Part shown: positions 26,115 to 34,300 of the stretch, in pieces
Position numbering within the stretch: the first letter of the stretch is position 1
Layout of the letters: each line of letters opens with the position of its first letter
NCBI GenBank assembly: GCA_965213735.1
Contig: CBDCAB010000005.1
Span: 1,612,001 to 1,676,000 of the forward strand
Direction of reading: 5' to 3'
DNA from: CALDTK01 sp965213735
GTDB lineage: Bacteria > Bacteroidota > Bacteroidia > Chitinophagales > Saprospiraceae
DNA length: 64,000 nt
Position numbers and translations under genes: made by a program
The notes under the pieces: generated by a model
What the model was told of the DNA's origin: nothing
Seen by the model: the letters and a program-made list of their open reading frames with translations, nothing else
The model's database searches: none

Positions 26115-26993
26115 ATGATGCAATCTATGACAGGCTATGGGAGAGGCCGTGGCACCACGCCTGAAGTAGCCGTCACCGTGGAAATTCGAGCCCTCAATTC
26201 TCGCCAGACCGATATCCGCTTCAAGGCGCCCGCCCTGTATCGCGACGAGGAGTTGTCGCTGCGCAACCAGCTTCAAAACAATGCCTACAGAGGCAAAATC
26301 GATGTACTGATCGAACGCAAGGATGCACATGGCGGCGACCTTAATGAGGGCATCAACGAAGCCCTCTACCACCGCTATCACCAGCAGTTGCTGCGGCTGA
26401 GTCCAAGCTTGGCGGATGATCCAGGTGGGCTTGCCACAGCTATTTTACGACTGCCCAATGTTGTAGGAGTCACAGACGAAGAGCTGCAGAATACCGAACG
26501 CGAGGCTTTACATAGCGCTTTTGCCGAAGCTTTGGCAGACTTTATCGCCTTTCGGCAAAACGAAGGAGCTGCACTGCAAGCAGATCTCGTCTCGCAGGTT
26601 GCAGCTATTGCCGCAGCTATTCCTCGCATTGAATCCTTTGAGCAAACCCGCCAGGAAAAAATGCGGGCACGCCTGGCACGAACAATCGCTGACAACCTCA
26701 ATGCTTCTGCTGTTGATCAAAATCGCCTGGAGCAGGAGGTGGTGTACTACCTGGAAAAGATTGACATTTCAGAGGAAAAGGTGCGCCTCAGCCAGCACTG
26801 CTCGTTTTTTCTCGAAAAGGTAGCTGATGATGACGTCGAAAAAGGCAGGCGACTCAATTTTATTTCTCAAGAGATGGGCCGCGAAATCAACACGCTCGGA
26901 GCCAAAGCGTATTCTTCTGATATCCAGCGGCAAATCGTCGGCATGAAAGAAGCGCTCGAAAAAATCAAAGAGCAGATCGCGAACATCGTCTAG
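26115..26993 (+). CDS. yicC: YicC family endoribonuclease
   Basis: The start at 26115 (MMQSMTGYGRGRGTTPEVAV) is the family's typical N-terminus. The longer frame to 25971 is upstream noncoding DNA. About 292 residues. The N-terminal YicC domain contains VEIRALNSRQTDIRFKAP. The C-terminal DUF1732 domain has RLEQEVVYYLEKIDISEEKV and GREINTLGAKAYSSDIQ. YicC proteins cleave RNA in stress and small-RNA turnover. The gene stops 2 bases before gmk, a pairing widespread in bacteria, so they form an operon. 26548 is a copy of the sister 14-mer. Confidence 0.93.
   Translation: MMQSMTGYGRGRGTTPEVAVTVEIRALNSRQTDIRFKAPALYRDEELSLRNQLQNNAYRGKIDVLIERKDAHGGDLNEGINEALYHRYHQQLLRLSPSLADDPGGLATAILRLPNVVGVTDEELQNTEREALHSAFAEALADFIAFRQNEGAALQADLVSQVAAIAAAIPRIESFEQTRQEKMRARLARTIADNLNASAVDQNRLEQEVVYYLEKIDISEEKVRLSQHCSFFLEKVADDDVEKGRRLNFISQEMGREINTLGAKAYSSDIQRQIVGMKEALEKIKEQIANIV
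26548..26561 (-). repeat. Sister 14-mer GTTTTGCCGAAAGG (copy 3)
   Basis: Exact copy in yicC, read on the coding strand as Ala-Phe-Arg-Gln-Asn. A related GCTTTTGCCGAAGC lies 30 bases earlier. Confidence 0.8.
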
Positions 26994-26995
26994 TC

Positions 26996-27589
26996 ATGCC
27001 CACTACCTCTGCTGCAGCCCACTATCCGAAAATTTTGGTCTTTACCGCCCCGAGTGGTGCTGGTAAAACAACCCTCGTGCGGCACCTACTCCAGAAGTTT
27101 CCAGATCAGCTCGCTTTTAGTGTGTCGGCAACTACACGGCCGCCCCGCTCATACGAAGCGGAGGGAGTCGACTATTACTTTCTCGACCACGAAGCCTTCC
27201 GCGAGCGCATCAATGCGGGTGATTTTTTGGAATATGAAGAGGTATACGCCAATCAATTCTATGGCACGCTGCGTGAGGAAGTAGCTCGCCTCTGGGATGC
27301 TGGCAAGTGTGTGCTGTTTGATGTCGAAGTAAAAGGTGCCAGCGCCATCAAGGCTGCCTTTCCGCGTGAGGCGCGCGTGGTGTTTGTAGCTCCCCCAACC
27401 CCAGAAATTCTCTTCAACCGATTGCGCGCTAGAGGTACTGAAGATGATGCAAGTTTGAGAAAACGTATCGCCCGTGCCGCAGAAGAACTGAACCACCAGG
27501 ATCGATTTGACCTCGTTTTAGTGAATGACGATTTAAACGAAGCAAAGCTGCGAGCTGAAGAAATAGCGCGTGAGTGGCTAGTGTGTTAG
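26996..27589 (+). CDS. gmk: Guanylate kinase
   Basis: Phosphorylates GMP to GDP. 197 residues. The P-loop APSGAGKTT (about 19-27) is followed by VSATTRPPRSYEAEGVDYYF, the GMP-binding segment. NQFYGTLREEV and VLFDVEVKGASAIKAAFP complete the core. FVAPPTPEILFNRLRARGTED is the lid/Arg region. It is cotranscribed with yicC. The downstream apaG starts 38 bases after its stop. Confidence 0.96.
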   Translation: MPTTSAAAHYPKILVFTAPSGAGKTTLVRHLLQKFPDQLAFSVSATTRPPRSYEAEGVDYYFLDHEAFRERINAGDFLEYEEVYANQFYGTLREEVARLWDAGKCVLFDVEVKGASAIKAAFPREARVVFVAPPTPEILFNRLRARGTEDDASLRKRIARAAEELNHQDRFDLVLVNDDLNEAKLRAEEIAREWLVC

Positions 27590-27627
27590 CCCGCAGCGCC
27601 AATTCTCGCGCGCTACATCATCAGCGG

Positions 27628-28011
27628 ATGGAAACTCTTACCACACGAGGCATCACAATCACAGTCGACACAGAGTACTGGGCACCATACTCGCAGCCGG
27701 GGCACAATCACTATGTTTTTGCCTACCGCATCAAGATCGATAACGTTGGCTTACAACCCGTCACGCTGCACCGCCGCTGCTGGAAGGTCTGCAACGCCAC
27801 AGGTGAAGTATGCATGGTGGAAGGCGTGGGCGTAGTTGGCGAGACCCCCGAACTCCTTGCTGGCGAGTCTTATACCTACACCAGTTGGTGCCAACTGCGA
27901 ACGCCGGTGGGCAGCATGGAAGGCTTCTACACCATGCGTAGCGACCACGACGAGAGTTTCCCTGTATTCGTACCCAAATTCACGCTAGCAGCACCGTGGA
28001 TGTTGAACTAG
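27628..28011 (+). CDS. apaG: ApaG domain protein
   Basis: The ATG at 27628 (METLTTRGITITVDTEY) gives 127 residues, the normal ApaG length. A GTG-started extension overlapping gmk is unlikely. ApaG signatures are VFAYRIKIDNVGLQPVTLHR, VVGETPELLAGESYTYTSWC and GSMEGFYTM. ApaG is a fibronectin type III-like fold linked to resistance to divalent metals and to nucleotide signalling; the exact reaction is unsettled. It probably belongs to the yicC-gmk operon and converges with the RidA gene, overlapping its end by 4 bases. Confidence 0.93.
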   Translation: METLTTRGITITVDTEYWAPYSQPGHNHYVFAYRIKIDNVGLQPVTLHRRCWKVCNATGEVCMVEGVGVVGETPELLAGESYTYTSWCQLRTPVGSMEGFYTMRSDHDESFPVFVPKFTLAAPWMLN

Positions 28012-28403
28012 TCGAGGTAGGCGATACATTTTAGCTCTACGCATATTGGCCGAGGTAGGCTATCGATACCCACTGTTGTGCGTGCTGGCTTTACTTCCCC
28101 GAAGTGCTCGGCATACAACTCATTAAATTTCACAAAGTCGCGCTCGATATCCGTCAGAAATACCGTCACATCCACGAGTTGATCCCAGCGAGCGCCATTA
28201 GCTTGTAGGGCAGCGCGAATATTTGCAAACACTTGTAGCGCCTGTGCTTCAAAGTCGAAGGCTTCGTGCTGGCCCCACTGGTTGAGGCGTTGGCCGGGCA
28301 CTTCATCGGTTTGCGGGTGACGCGGGCCCATACCCGAGAGAAATAAAAAGGGGCCGGCGCGGCGGGCTGAAGGATATGCGCCTACAGGTTTAGGAGTCGA
28401 CAT
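28008..28403 (-). CDS. RidA/YjgF family deaminase
   Basis: 131 residues of the RidA trimeric fold. PVGAYPSARRAGPFLFLSGM is the substrate-side entrance. QALQVFANIRAALQANGARW and VDVTVFLTDIERDFVKFNEL are core helices. The conserved Arg lies in PARTTVGIDSLPRPICVELK (about 106-125). RidA members hydrolyse reactive imines. The GPR...PGQ stretch also recalls 2-aminomuconate deaminases, so a role in tryptophan breakdown is possible but unsupported by neighbours. Single gene. Confidence 0.92.
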   Translation of the reverse strand: MSTPKPVGAYPSARRAGPFLFLSGMGPRHPQTDEVPGQRLNQWGQHEAFDFEAQALQVFANIRAALQANGARWDQLVDVTVFLTDIERDFVKFNELYAEHFGEVKPARTTVGIDSLPRPICVELKCIAYLD

Positions 28404-28435
28404 AGCGGCAAGGTAAGCGTGATACCTTCGCGGCT

Positions 28436-29464
28436 GTGCTGTATCCTCTCGTGCGTCGGTTTCGGGCTTTCTCCTTGCGCACCTGCTTTTACTTGTTTCT
28501 CAGTAGCTTGATCATCGGCACGGTGTCTTACATGCTCATCGAAGATTACGCCCTCGGCGAAGCGATCTACATGACCATGATTACGATCAGCACCGTAGGC
28601 TTCTCTGAGGTGAAGCCGCTTTCACCAGCGGGAAGGATGTTTACCTCGATTTTCGTGATGCTCAACCTCGCCATCACCGCCATCTTCGTCAGTCAACTCA
28701 CCCAGAGCCTCCGCGAAGGTGGACTCATCACCAAGTTTTATCGCTCACTCATGGATCGAGAAATCAGCACGCTCAGCGGCCATGTCATTGTTTGTGGCGC
28801 AGGCCGCTACGGCAGAGAAATAATCGAACAGCTCGACGACAGTGAAGAGACGGTGGTGCTCATCGAACTCCATGATGAAAACCTCGAAAAGGCTACCAGT
28901 AAGCACCCCGAGCTCATCTACCTCCAAGCCAATGCCACCCACGACGAAACTCTCCTCAAGGCTGGTATCGAACGAGCCAAGAGCCTCATCGTAACCCTCG
29001 GCGACGACAGCGATAATGCATTTGCGGTGCTATCAGCACGACAACTTGCCCCCCATCTCACCATCATTGCTCGCGTGTACGAACCCGAGAGCCGCGACAA
29101 ATTGCTGCGTGTAGGTGCCGATCATGTGGTGCAGCCTGAGCATATCGGTTCTTTCTTTATGGCTACGCTAGTGCGCAAACCTTCGGCCGTAGAGTTCTTT
29201 ACCTCCCTCGCCAACGGACCTGGCGCGGCTGTAGGTTTTGAAGAAATTGCCTACAAAAGCCTCCCAGAGAAGATGCAAGGCATGTCGCTGCTACAAATGG
29301 ACCTCCGCAAGCTTACCGGCGTGAGTGTAGTAGCTATTCGGCGAGGGGATGGACTTTATAAGGTCAACCCCAATCCCAACGAGCGCATTGAGCCAGGCAC
29401 CAGCATCATCGCGCTCGGCGACCAGGAACAGCTCGATAAGCTCCGTGAAATCGTTCAGTCTTAG
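28436..29464 (+). CDS. Potassium channel with RCK (TrkA-N/TrkA-C) domains
   Basis: 342 residues, starting at a GTG. Two membrane spans (about 17-36 and 67-90) flank a pore loop with selectivity filter TVGFSE (53-58), close to the usual TVGYGD. A Rossmann RCK domain follows (VIVCGAGRYGREIIEQL, about 116-132) and then a TrkA-C domain (to the end, PGTSIIALGDQEQLDKLR). Such channels conduct K+ and are gated by a cytosolic ligand such as Ca2+ or a nucleotide. The filter ends in Ser-Glu rather than Gly-Asp, as in many bacterial RCK channels. Its last 4 bases overlap the convergent cbpM. Confidence 0.93.
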   Translation: MLYPLVRRFRAFSLRTCFYLFLSSLIIGTVSYMLIEDYALGEAIYMTMITISTVGFSEVKPLSPAGRMFTSIFVMLNLAITAIFVSQLTQSLREGGLITKFYRSLMDREISTLSGHVIVCGAGRYGREIIEQLDDSEETVVLIELHDENLEKATSKHPELIYLQANATHDETLLKAGIERAKSLIVTLGDDSDNAFAVLSARQLAPHLTIIARVYEPESRDKLLRVGADHVVQPEHIGSFFMATLVRKPSAVEFFTSLANGPGAAVGFEEIAYKSLPEKMQGMSLLQMDLRKLTGVSVVAIRRGDGLYKVNPNPNERIEPGTSIIALGDQEQLDKLREIVQS

Positions 29465-29772
29465 CGCTCGCTCGGGCGCATCAGCTGGTAGCTGGCCTCG
29501 AGTTTGCGCAGACGTCGCAGTTCGCCTTGCAAGTCGGCGATGCGTCGACGCATGTGCATGATGGTCTCTATGCCAGCAGTATTGACCTCCAGTACGGTAG
29601 CTAGTCGCAGCATGGTGCGCAGGTTGTCGCAACTGCTTTCTGCAATCAGCAGGGTGCCGCTTGGTTCACGCCGCACTTCCACGAATTCGAGCTCGAGCAG
29701 GGCTTCGAGTAGCTGATGTTCTACTGGTTCGCCGTAAGTGACTTCTTCTATGAGTAGGTAGTTGACTTCCAT
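29461..29772 (-). CDS. cbpM: CbpM-like chaperone modulator (MerR-like)
   Basis: 103 residues. The N-terminus (MEVNYLLIEEVTYGE) lacks a DNA-binding character. The rest is helical: DNLRTMLRLATVLEVNTAGI resembles the MerR-like helical region of CbpM, and MRRRIADLQGELRRLRKLEA is a coiled coil. CbpM inhibits the DnaJ-like CbpA by binding its J-domain. The identification rests on the fold, the size and its position 3 bases downstream of cbpA on the same strand. Confidence 0.85.
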   Translation of the reverse strand: MEVNYLLIEEVTYGEPVEHQLLEALLELEFVEVRREPSGTLLIAESSCDNLRTMLRLATVLEVNTAGIETIMHMRRRIADLQGELRRLRKLEASYQLMRPSER

Positions 29773-29775
29773 CGC

Positions 29776-30690
29776 CTAGACGTTTTGTGTCCGCTCAGCG
29801 GCAGCTTTAGTGAGGTATTCCCGCTCTTGGTCCGACAGGTTTTGCGGAAGCGTAATATCGACGATGGCGTAGAGGTCGCCTCGGCCATCAGCTTTGTAAT
29901 GTGGTACCCCTTTGCCTTTGAGGCGGATGCGGGCGCCGTTTTGGGTCTCGGGTTGCACAGTAAAGCGCAGCTTGCCATCGGGAGCTTCGAGGTCGACTTT
30001 GCCTCCGAGCAGCGCGGTGTACATATCCACTGGCACATCTACATAAAGGTCGTCGCCTTCTCGCCGAAATCCTTCCGGATCAGTGATGGCGAAGGTAATG
30101 TAGAGGTCGCCCCGCTGTCCATTGCCCAGCTCGTGGCCTTGACCTTTGATGCGGATAGTTTGTTGATCGGCTACTCCAGCGGGGATAGTGAGGCGGATTT
30201 TACGCTCGCCGACAGTGATTACCTGCTTGCGGTCTTGCATGACTTCGCTCAGCGGCAGTTGGAGTGTAGCTCTGAGGTCGGCACTAGCGTAGCGTTGGCG
30301 GCCGCCGCCTCGTTTGTAGGCATTGAAGGCGCCTTCGCGACCGAACATTTCTGCGAAGAGGTCGGAGAAGTCTTCCGTGTTTCCGCTTGCGCCAAAACCG
30401 CTGGTGCTGCCGCCGTAGCCGGCTTGTTGGCGGGCTTTTTCATAGGCTTCGCCCTGCTCCCAGTCTTTGCCGTAGGTGGCGGAGTATTTATCGTACTTGG
30501 CGCGTTTGTCGGCGTCGCTGAGCACGGCATAGGCTTCGCCGATTTCCTTAAATTGTTGCTCGGCTGAGGGATCGCCAGGATTTACATCGGGGTGGTGCTT
30601 GCGCGCGAGTTTGCGGTAAGCTTTCTTGATGGCTTTGGCATCAGCAGATTTGTCGATGCCGAGCACCTTGTAGTAGTCAATAAATTCCAT
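29776..30690 (-). CDS. cbpA: DnaJ-like co-chaperone CbpA
   Basis: 304 residues. The N-terminal J-domain contains YRKLARKHHPDVNPGDPSAE with the HPD that stimulates DnaK. A Gly-rich linker (about 93-125) precedes two C-terminal substrate-binding beta-domains, with VADQQTIRIKGQGHELGNGQ and LKGKGVPHYKADGRGDLYA. No zinc-finger is present, so it is a type II J-protein like CbpA, not DnaJ. It is followed by cbpM, and it diverges from hemJ across a 51-base gap. 30385 holds a one-mismatch copy of the iterated 14-mer. Confidence 0.93.
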   Translation of the reverse strand: MEFIDYYKVLGIDKSADAKAIKKAYRKLARKHHPDVNPGDPSAEQQFKEIGEAYAVLSDADKRAKYDKYSATYGKDWEQGEAYEKARQQAGYGGSTSGFGASGNTEDFSDLFAEMFGREGAFNAYKRGGGRQRYASADLRATLQLPLSEVMQDRKQVITVGERKIRLTIPAGVADQQTIRIKGQGHELGNGQRGDLYITFAITDPEGFRREGDDLYVDVPVDMYTALLGGKVDLEAPDGKLRFTVQPETQNGARIRLKGKGVPHYKADGRGDLYAIVDITLPQNLSDQEREYLTKAAAERTQNV

Positions 30691-30741
30691 TCAGACAGCG
30701 GTCGTACAGGGCATCTTGCGCTTCGGTGTTACTTCGCCGCC

Positions 30742-31287
30742 ATGGCCCTGCTGTATGTAAAGGCGTTTCACATCATTGGGTTCGTAGCATGGTTTGCGGG
30801 GCTGTTTTATTGGCTGCGCATTTTTGTGTATTTGGCTGAGGCGCTCGAGCGTGAAGAGCCAGCGCGGGCGATTTTGTTTGAGCAGTTTACGCGGATGGAG
30901 CGTCGGGTGTACAGCATTATTACGGTGCCGGCTATGCTGCTCACGTGGGGCTGCGGCATTGCGATGTTGGCGATTAATCCCGCCTATCTGGCTCAGCCTT
31001 GGCTGCAAGTGAAATTGTTTTTGCTGGTAGCGCTGAGTAGTTTTCAAGCTTTCGCCAAAACCTATGTGCGACGCCTCGAAGCCTCCCCTGCGACTACGAA
31101 TGTGGAGCGACTGCGCTTGATGAATGAGGTGCCGACAGTGTTTTTGCTGGCGATCGTGCTGCTGGCCGTGCTGCGAAATAGTTTGACGGCGCTGGCAGCG
31201 TTTGGGATCGTGCTGGCGTTGATCATTGGACTCGGTGTTGGCCTGCGCTACTACCGGGGCTATCGAACGCGTCACCCTGAGCACTAG
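30742..31287 (+). CDS. hemJ: Protoporphyrinogen IX oxidase HemJ
   Basis: The ATG at 30742 (MALLYVKAFHIIGFVAWFAG) gives 181 residues, as usual for HemJ. The longer frame runs through the cbpA promoter. Four membrane spans are visible. The conserved His10 (FHIIGFVAWFAGLFYWLR) and the PWLQVKLFLL segment (the conserved Lys) are HemJ hallmarks. It oxidises protoporphyrinogen IX to protoporphyrin IX in the inner membrane for heme synthesis. An exact copy of the iterated 14-mer lies inside. The 202-residue frame on the opposite strand is only its shadow. Confidence 0.92.
   Translation: MALLYVKAFHIIGFVAWFAGLFYWLRIFVYLAEALEREEPARAILFEQFTRMERRVYSIITVPAMLLTWGCGIAMLAINPAYLAQPWLQVKLFLLVALSSFQAFAKTYVRRLEASPATTNVERLRLMNEVPTVFLLAIVLLAVLRNSLTALAAFGIVLALIIGLGVGLRYYRGYRTRHPEH
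31048..31061 (-). repeat. Iterated 14-mer GTTTTGGCGAAAGC (copy 6)
   Basis: Exact copy in hemJ. The coding strand reads Ala-Phe-Ala-Lys-Thr. Confidence 0.85.
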
Positions 31288-31426
31288 CGAAAAAAACATC
31301 GTGCTTCGCCAACATATGAAGATAGGTTGCCGTTAAGGGCCGCGTAACAATTCACACTGAACCAACCTGAGGGAGAGTCGCGTTACCTGTGGCTAACCTC
31401 GACAAAAGACCAACAAAACTAGACAC

Positions 31427-32401
31427 ATGAAACTTTGGATGAACTACGCCGCGACATTTGCGGTAGGTGCAAGCATGCTGCTGGCCAGCTGTGGGGCAGA
31501 CGACACAGATGATGATCCGATTGTTGACATCAACGAAGCGCCGACTCTTACAGTCCAGAACCCTGACATGTCAGCTCCTATGACGAGCGTGCGGGTGGCA
31601 ATGGCCGCACCTAATGAGTTGCGCGAGTTTTTGCTCGTCGCTGATGATGGCAATGACAACCTCCAAACGGTGACCTTCTTACAAAATGGTACCGTGGTAG
31701 ATGTTTCTACTGCTCCGAGTGATGCTATTCGCTTTGAAATTGATGGTAACGTTAGTGCCTTAGATGAAAACCCAAAGGTGCTGTTTGATGATGACACCGA
31801 CGGCTTTTCGAAGACTATCCGTTTGCGTGCCCCTGCTGACTTTAATGATTCTGTGACTTACACAATCACTGTTCAAGACACAGGTGAGGATGACCTTACT
31901 AATCCCGAAGAAGCTTCAGTTGAAATCACACTCGTAACTGGTACGGCTCCTGTGCTTCTGGTGGAGAAGCGCGATGTGGAATTTTTTAACATGGCAGGAA
32001 CTCAGCCTGGTGCTCTAGATTTGGATCAGGGCATAGCTGTACCAAGCGCAAATAACACCACGAGCGAATTGCAAGATCAGGGCTTAAGTCCACAAGGCGC
32101 TTGGCGACAAACTGTTTCACCAGAGAATGGGGCAAGTTTGCGCAGGGTACTCAATGCTGGTGCAGACTTCTATGATAATGTGCGCACGGTAGATGAGTTG
32201 CGCAACGCTTGGGACAATGCTACGACTACCATTGGCACTTCAGATCGACTGATGGATGGTGATGTATATGTCGTCATGAATCCAAATCCTCCTGGGGGCG
32301 GTGGCGACAAATTCTACCTTATAGAGTTTGCAGAAGTCATCGATGTGCCCAATACAAATGCTGGCGACAAGTACGTTGTCAACATCAAGCAGGCACCTTA
32401 A
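31427..32401 (+). CDS. Hypothetical lipoprotein, 324 aa
   Basis: The signal peptide MKLWMNYAATFAVGASMLLA is followed by the lipobox LLASC, so Cys22 would be lipidated. A run of acidic residues (GADDTDDDP) follows, a frequent Bacteroidota surface-export signal. The body is beta-rich, with an Ig-like stretch near residues 35-170 (DFNDSVTYTITVQDTG). The C-terminal half contains GGGGDKFYLIEFAEVIDVP. No family is recognised. A strong terminator follows the stop. The promoter is unidentified. Confidence 0.8.
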   Translation: MKLWMNYAATFAVGASMLLASCGADDTDDDPIVDINEAPTLTVQNPDMSAPMTSVRVAMAAPNELREFLLVADDGNDNLQTVTFLQNGTVVDVSTAPSDAIRFEIDGNVSALDENPKVLFDDDTDGFSKTIRLRAPADFNDSVTYTITVQDTGEDDLTNPEEASVEITLVTGTAPVLLVEKRDVEFFNMAGTQPGALDLDQGIAVPSANNTTSELQDQGLSPQGAWRQTVSPENGASLRRVLNAGADFYDNVRTVDELRNAWDNATTTIGTSDRLMDGDVYVVMNPNPPGGGGDKFYLIEFAEVIDVPNTNAGDKYVVNIKQAP

Positions 32402-32436
32402 GTCACTGCTTAACGAAGCCACACGTGCTTGATAAG

Positions 32437-32476
32437 AAAAGCCCCATTTACCGCAAGGTGGATGGGGCTTTTGGCT
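32437..32476 (+). terminator. Rho-independent terminator after the lipoprotein
   Basis: An 11-bp stem (AAAAGCCCCAT at 32437-32447 with ATGGGGCTTTT at 32462-32472) has a 14-base loop and is followed by TTGGCTTTTT. It is symmetric, so it could also act on the minus strand. Confidence 0.85.
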
Positions 32477-32512
32477 TTTTCCTGTTGGTTTTGTAGCTGC
32501 ATGTCCGCCCCC

Positions 32513-32712
32513 TGTCATTCCGAGCCGCGGAGCTGGTGTCATTCCGAGCCGCGCAGCTGGTGTCATTCCGAGCCGCGCAGCTGGCGTCATTCCGAGCCGC
32601 GCAGCTGGCGTGGGAATCTCCTACAGCCGCACCCTAGATTGCCACGCCAGCTTCCTCCGGTCGCACCTCGCAATGACGTGGTGCTCCGGTCGCGGCTCGC
32701 AATGACGTGGTA
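32513..32712. repeat. Bipolar palindromic repeat array R1
   Basis: Four head-to-tail 24-bp units (TGTCATTCCGAGCCGCG plus SAGCTGG) start at 32513. A central segment follows (GTGGGAATCTC, a short spacer, AGATTGCCACGCCAGCTTCC), then two 29-bp units (CCGGTCG...GCAATGACGTGG, from 32657). The 29-bp unit is an inverted homologue of the 24-bp unit: both contain CGTCATTSCGAGCCGCG. The whole element therefore folds as an imperfect hairpin. Confidence 0.9.
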
Positions 32713-32738
32713 CTAGTGTGGGACACTCTTAAATGACT

Positions 32739-33089
32739 TCAAAGATCCCTATCAAGAGTATCATCATAATCAGGATATTCAACTTCGGGCAAGCCTTTAT
32801 CCTCTGGAAAAGTTGCGAGAAATTTCCATTCAGGATTATGCACAGTTATTAGTCGAACCTTGCGTTCGCGCTTCCATGACTTAATTTGTTTTTCTCTAGA
32901 AATTGCTTCACTAATCGTATGGTGAAGCTCGAAATATATGAGATGCTTGACGTTGTATTTGCCCACAAAAGAAGTTAGCGGAGCATGATACCTATGCTCC
33001 CACAATCGGCGACAAATGTTATTCGTAACGCCGGTGTACAGCACCTTGCGGCTCTTATTGGTTAAAATATATGTAAAGCCTGCTCGCAT
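32739..33089 (-). CDS. GIY-YIG nuclease family protein (copy 1)
   Basis: 116 residues. The compact GIY-YIG domain begins GFTYILTNKSRKVLYTGVTN, where TYI and YTG are the family's paired motifs. CRRLWEHRYH supplies the conserved Arg and His. The catalytic Glu lies in ISREKQIKSWKRERKVRLI. A C-terminal acidic tail follows (YPDYDDTLDRDL). Members are single-domain endonucleases of unclear role. The gene is AT-richer than its surroundings, and its upstream DNA (TATAATAG) is AT-rich. It is flanked on both sides by bipolar repeat arrays and is nearly identical to the copy at 33428-33778. Confidence 0.92.
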   Translation of the reverse strand: MRAGFTYILTNKSRKVLYTGVTNNICRRLWEHRYHAPLTSFVGKYNVKHLIYFELHHTISEAISREKQIKSWKRERKVRLITVHNPEWKFLATFPEDKGLPEVEYPDYDDTLDRDL

Positions 33090-33143
33090 CTATTATAGCT
33101 TGAGTCACGGAAGGTAGTATAATTTTAGAGTTTTTATGTGTAG

Positions 33144-33401
33144 CGTCATTCCGAGCCGCGGAGCTGGTGTCATTCCGAGCCGCGGAGCTGGCGTCATTCC
33201 GAGCCGCGGAGCTGGTGTCATTCCGAGCCGCGTAGCTGGCGTGGGAATCTCCTAGAGCCGCACCCTAGATTGCCACGCCAGCTTCCTCCGGTCGCGGCTC
33301 GCGGTGACGTGGTGCTCCGGTCGCGGCTCGCGGTGACGTGGTGCTCCAGTCGCGGCTCGCAATGCCAGCTTCCTCCGGTCGCGGCTCGCAATGACGTGGT
33401 G
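33144..33401. repeat. Bipolar palindromic repeat array R2
   Basis: Four 24-bp units start at 33144, 33168, 33192 and 33216. The conserved centre follows, then four 29-bp units start at 33288, 33317, 33346 and 33375. The third right-hand unit is a fusion in which the centre sequence CCAGCTTCCT replaces the normal end while keeping the 29-bp period. Confidence 0.9.
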
Positions 33402-33427
33402 CTAGTGTGGGACACTCTTAAATGACT

Positions 33428-33778
33428 TCAAAGATCCCTATCAAGAGTATCATCATAATCAGGATATTCAACTTTGGGCAAGCCTTTATCCTCAGGAAAA
33501 GTTGCGAGAAATTTCCATTCAGGATTATGCACAGTTATTAGTCGAACCTTGCGTTCGCGCTTCCATGACTTAATTTGTTTTTCTCTAGAAATTGCTTCAC
33601 TAATCGTATGGTGAAGCTCGAAATATATGAGATGCTTGACGTTGTATTTGCCCACAAAAGAAGTTAGCGGAGCATGATACCTATGCTCCCACAATCGGCG
33701 ACAAATGTTATTCGTAACGCCGGTGTACAGCACCTTGCGGCTCTTATTGGTTAAAATATATGTAAAGCCTGCTCGCAT
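33428..33778 (-). CDS. GIY-YIG nuclease family protein (copy 2)
   Basis: 116 residues, identical to copy 1 except Lys for Glu in the segment GLPKVEYPD near the C-terminus. All GIY-YIG motifs are intact, so both copies could be active. It lies between arrays R2 and R3. There is no transposase nearby. Orientation and flanks match copy 1. Confidence 0.92.
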   Translation of the reverse strand: MRAGFTYILTNKSRKVLYTGVTNNICRRLWEHRYHAPLTSFVGKYNVKHLIYFELHHTISEAISREKQIKSWKRERKVRLITVHNPEWKFLATFPEDKGLPKVEYPDYDDTLDRDL

Positions 33779-33832
33779 CTATTATAGCTTGAGTCACGGA
33801 AGGTAGTATAATTTTAGAGTTTTTATTTGTAG

Positions 33833-34300
33833 CGTCATTCCGAGCCGCGCAGCTGGTGTCATTCCGAGCCGCGGAGCTGGTGTCATTCCGAGCCGCGCAG
33901 CTGGCGTGGGAATCTCCTACAGCCGCACCCTAGATTGCCACGCCAGCTTCCTCCGGTCGCGGCTCGCAATGACGTGGTGCTCCGGTCGCGGCTCGCAATG
34001 ACGGGGTGCTCCGGTCGCGGCTCGCGGTGACGTGGTGCTCCGGTCGCGGCTCGCAATGACGTGGTGCTCCGGTCGCGGCTCGCAATGACGTGGTGCTCCG
34101 GTCGCGGCTCGCAATGACGCGGTGCTCCGGTCGCGGCTCGCAATGACGCGGTGCTCCGGTCGCGGCTCGCGGTGACGTGGTGCTCCGGTCGCGGCTCGCA
34201 ATGACGTGGTGCTCCGGTCGCACCTCGCAATGTCGGGGTGCTCCGGTCGCGGCTCGCAATGACGTGGTGCTCCGGTCGCACCTCGCAATGACGGGGTGCT
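33833..34300. repeat. Bipolar palindromic repeat array R3, expanded right arm
   Basis: Three 24-bp units (from 33833, 33857, 33881) and the centre are followed by twelve 29-bp units with starts every 29 bases from 33953 to 34272. Units vary only at a few positions (GCAATGACG or GCGGTGACG; CGCGGCTCG or CGCACCTCG). The last ends directly before the stop codon of the radical-SAM gene. There are no unique spacers, so this is not a CRISPR array. Because 29 is not a multiple of 3, all frames stay open and give spurious ORFs. Confidence 0.92.

Larger units (their letters stand above)
32713..33832. repeat. Tandem duplication, 689-bp unit (GIY-YIG segment plus repeat array)
   Basis: Segments 32713-33143 and 33402-33832 align at an offset of exactly 689 bases. 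By eye they differ at three positions: two inside the gene (one changes Glu to Lys, one silent) and one upstream of the start. The array R2 (33144-33401) lies between them. So few differences imply a recent duplication or gene conversion. Confidence 0.9.

Noticed and set aside
30691..31299. 202-residue ORF opposite hemJ
   Set aside because: Antisense shadow of hemJ with Gln/Arg/His-rich composition.
33953..34300. Possible CRISPR array
   Set aside because: Units are contiguous with no unique spacers, and no cas genes are near.
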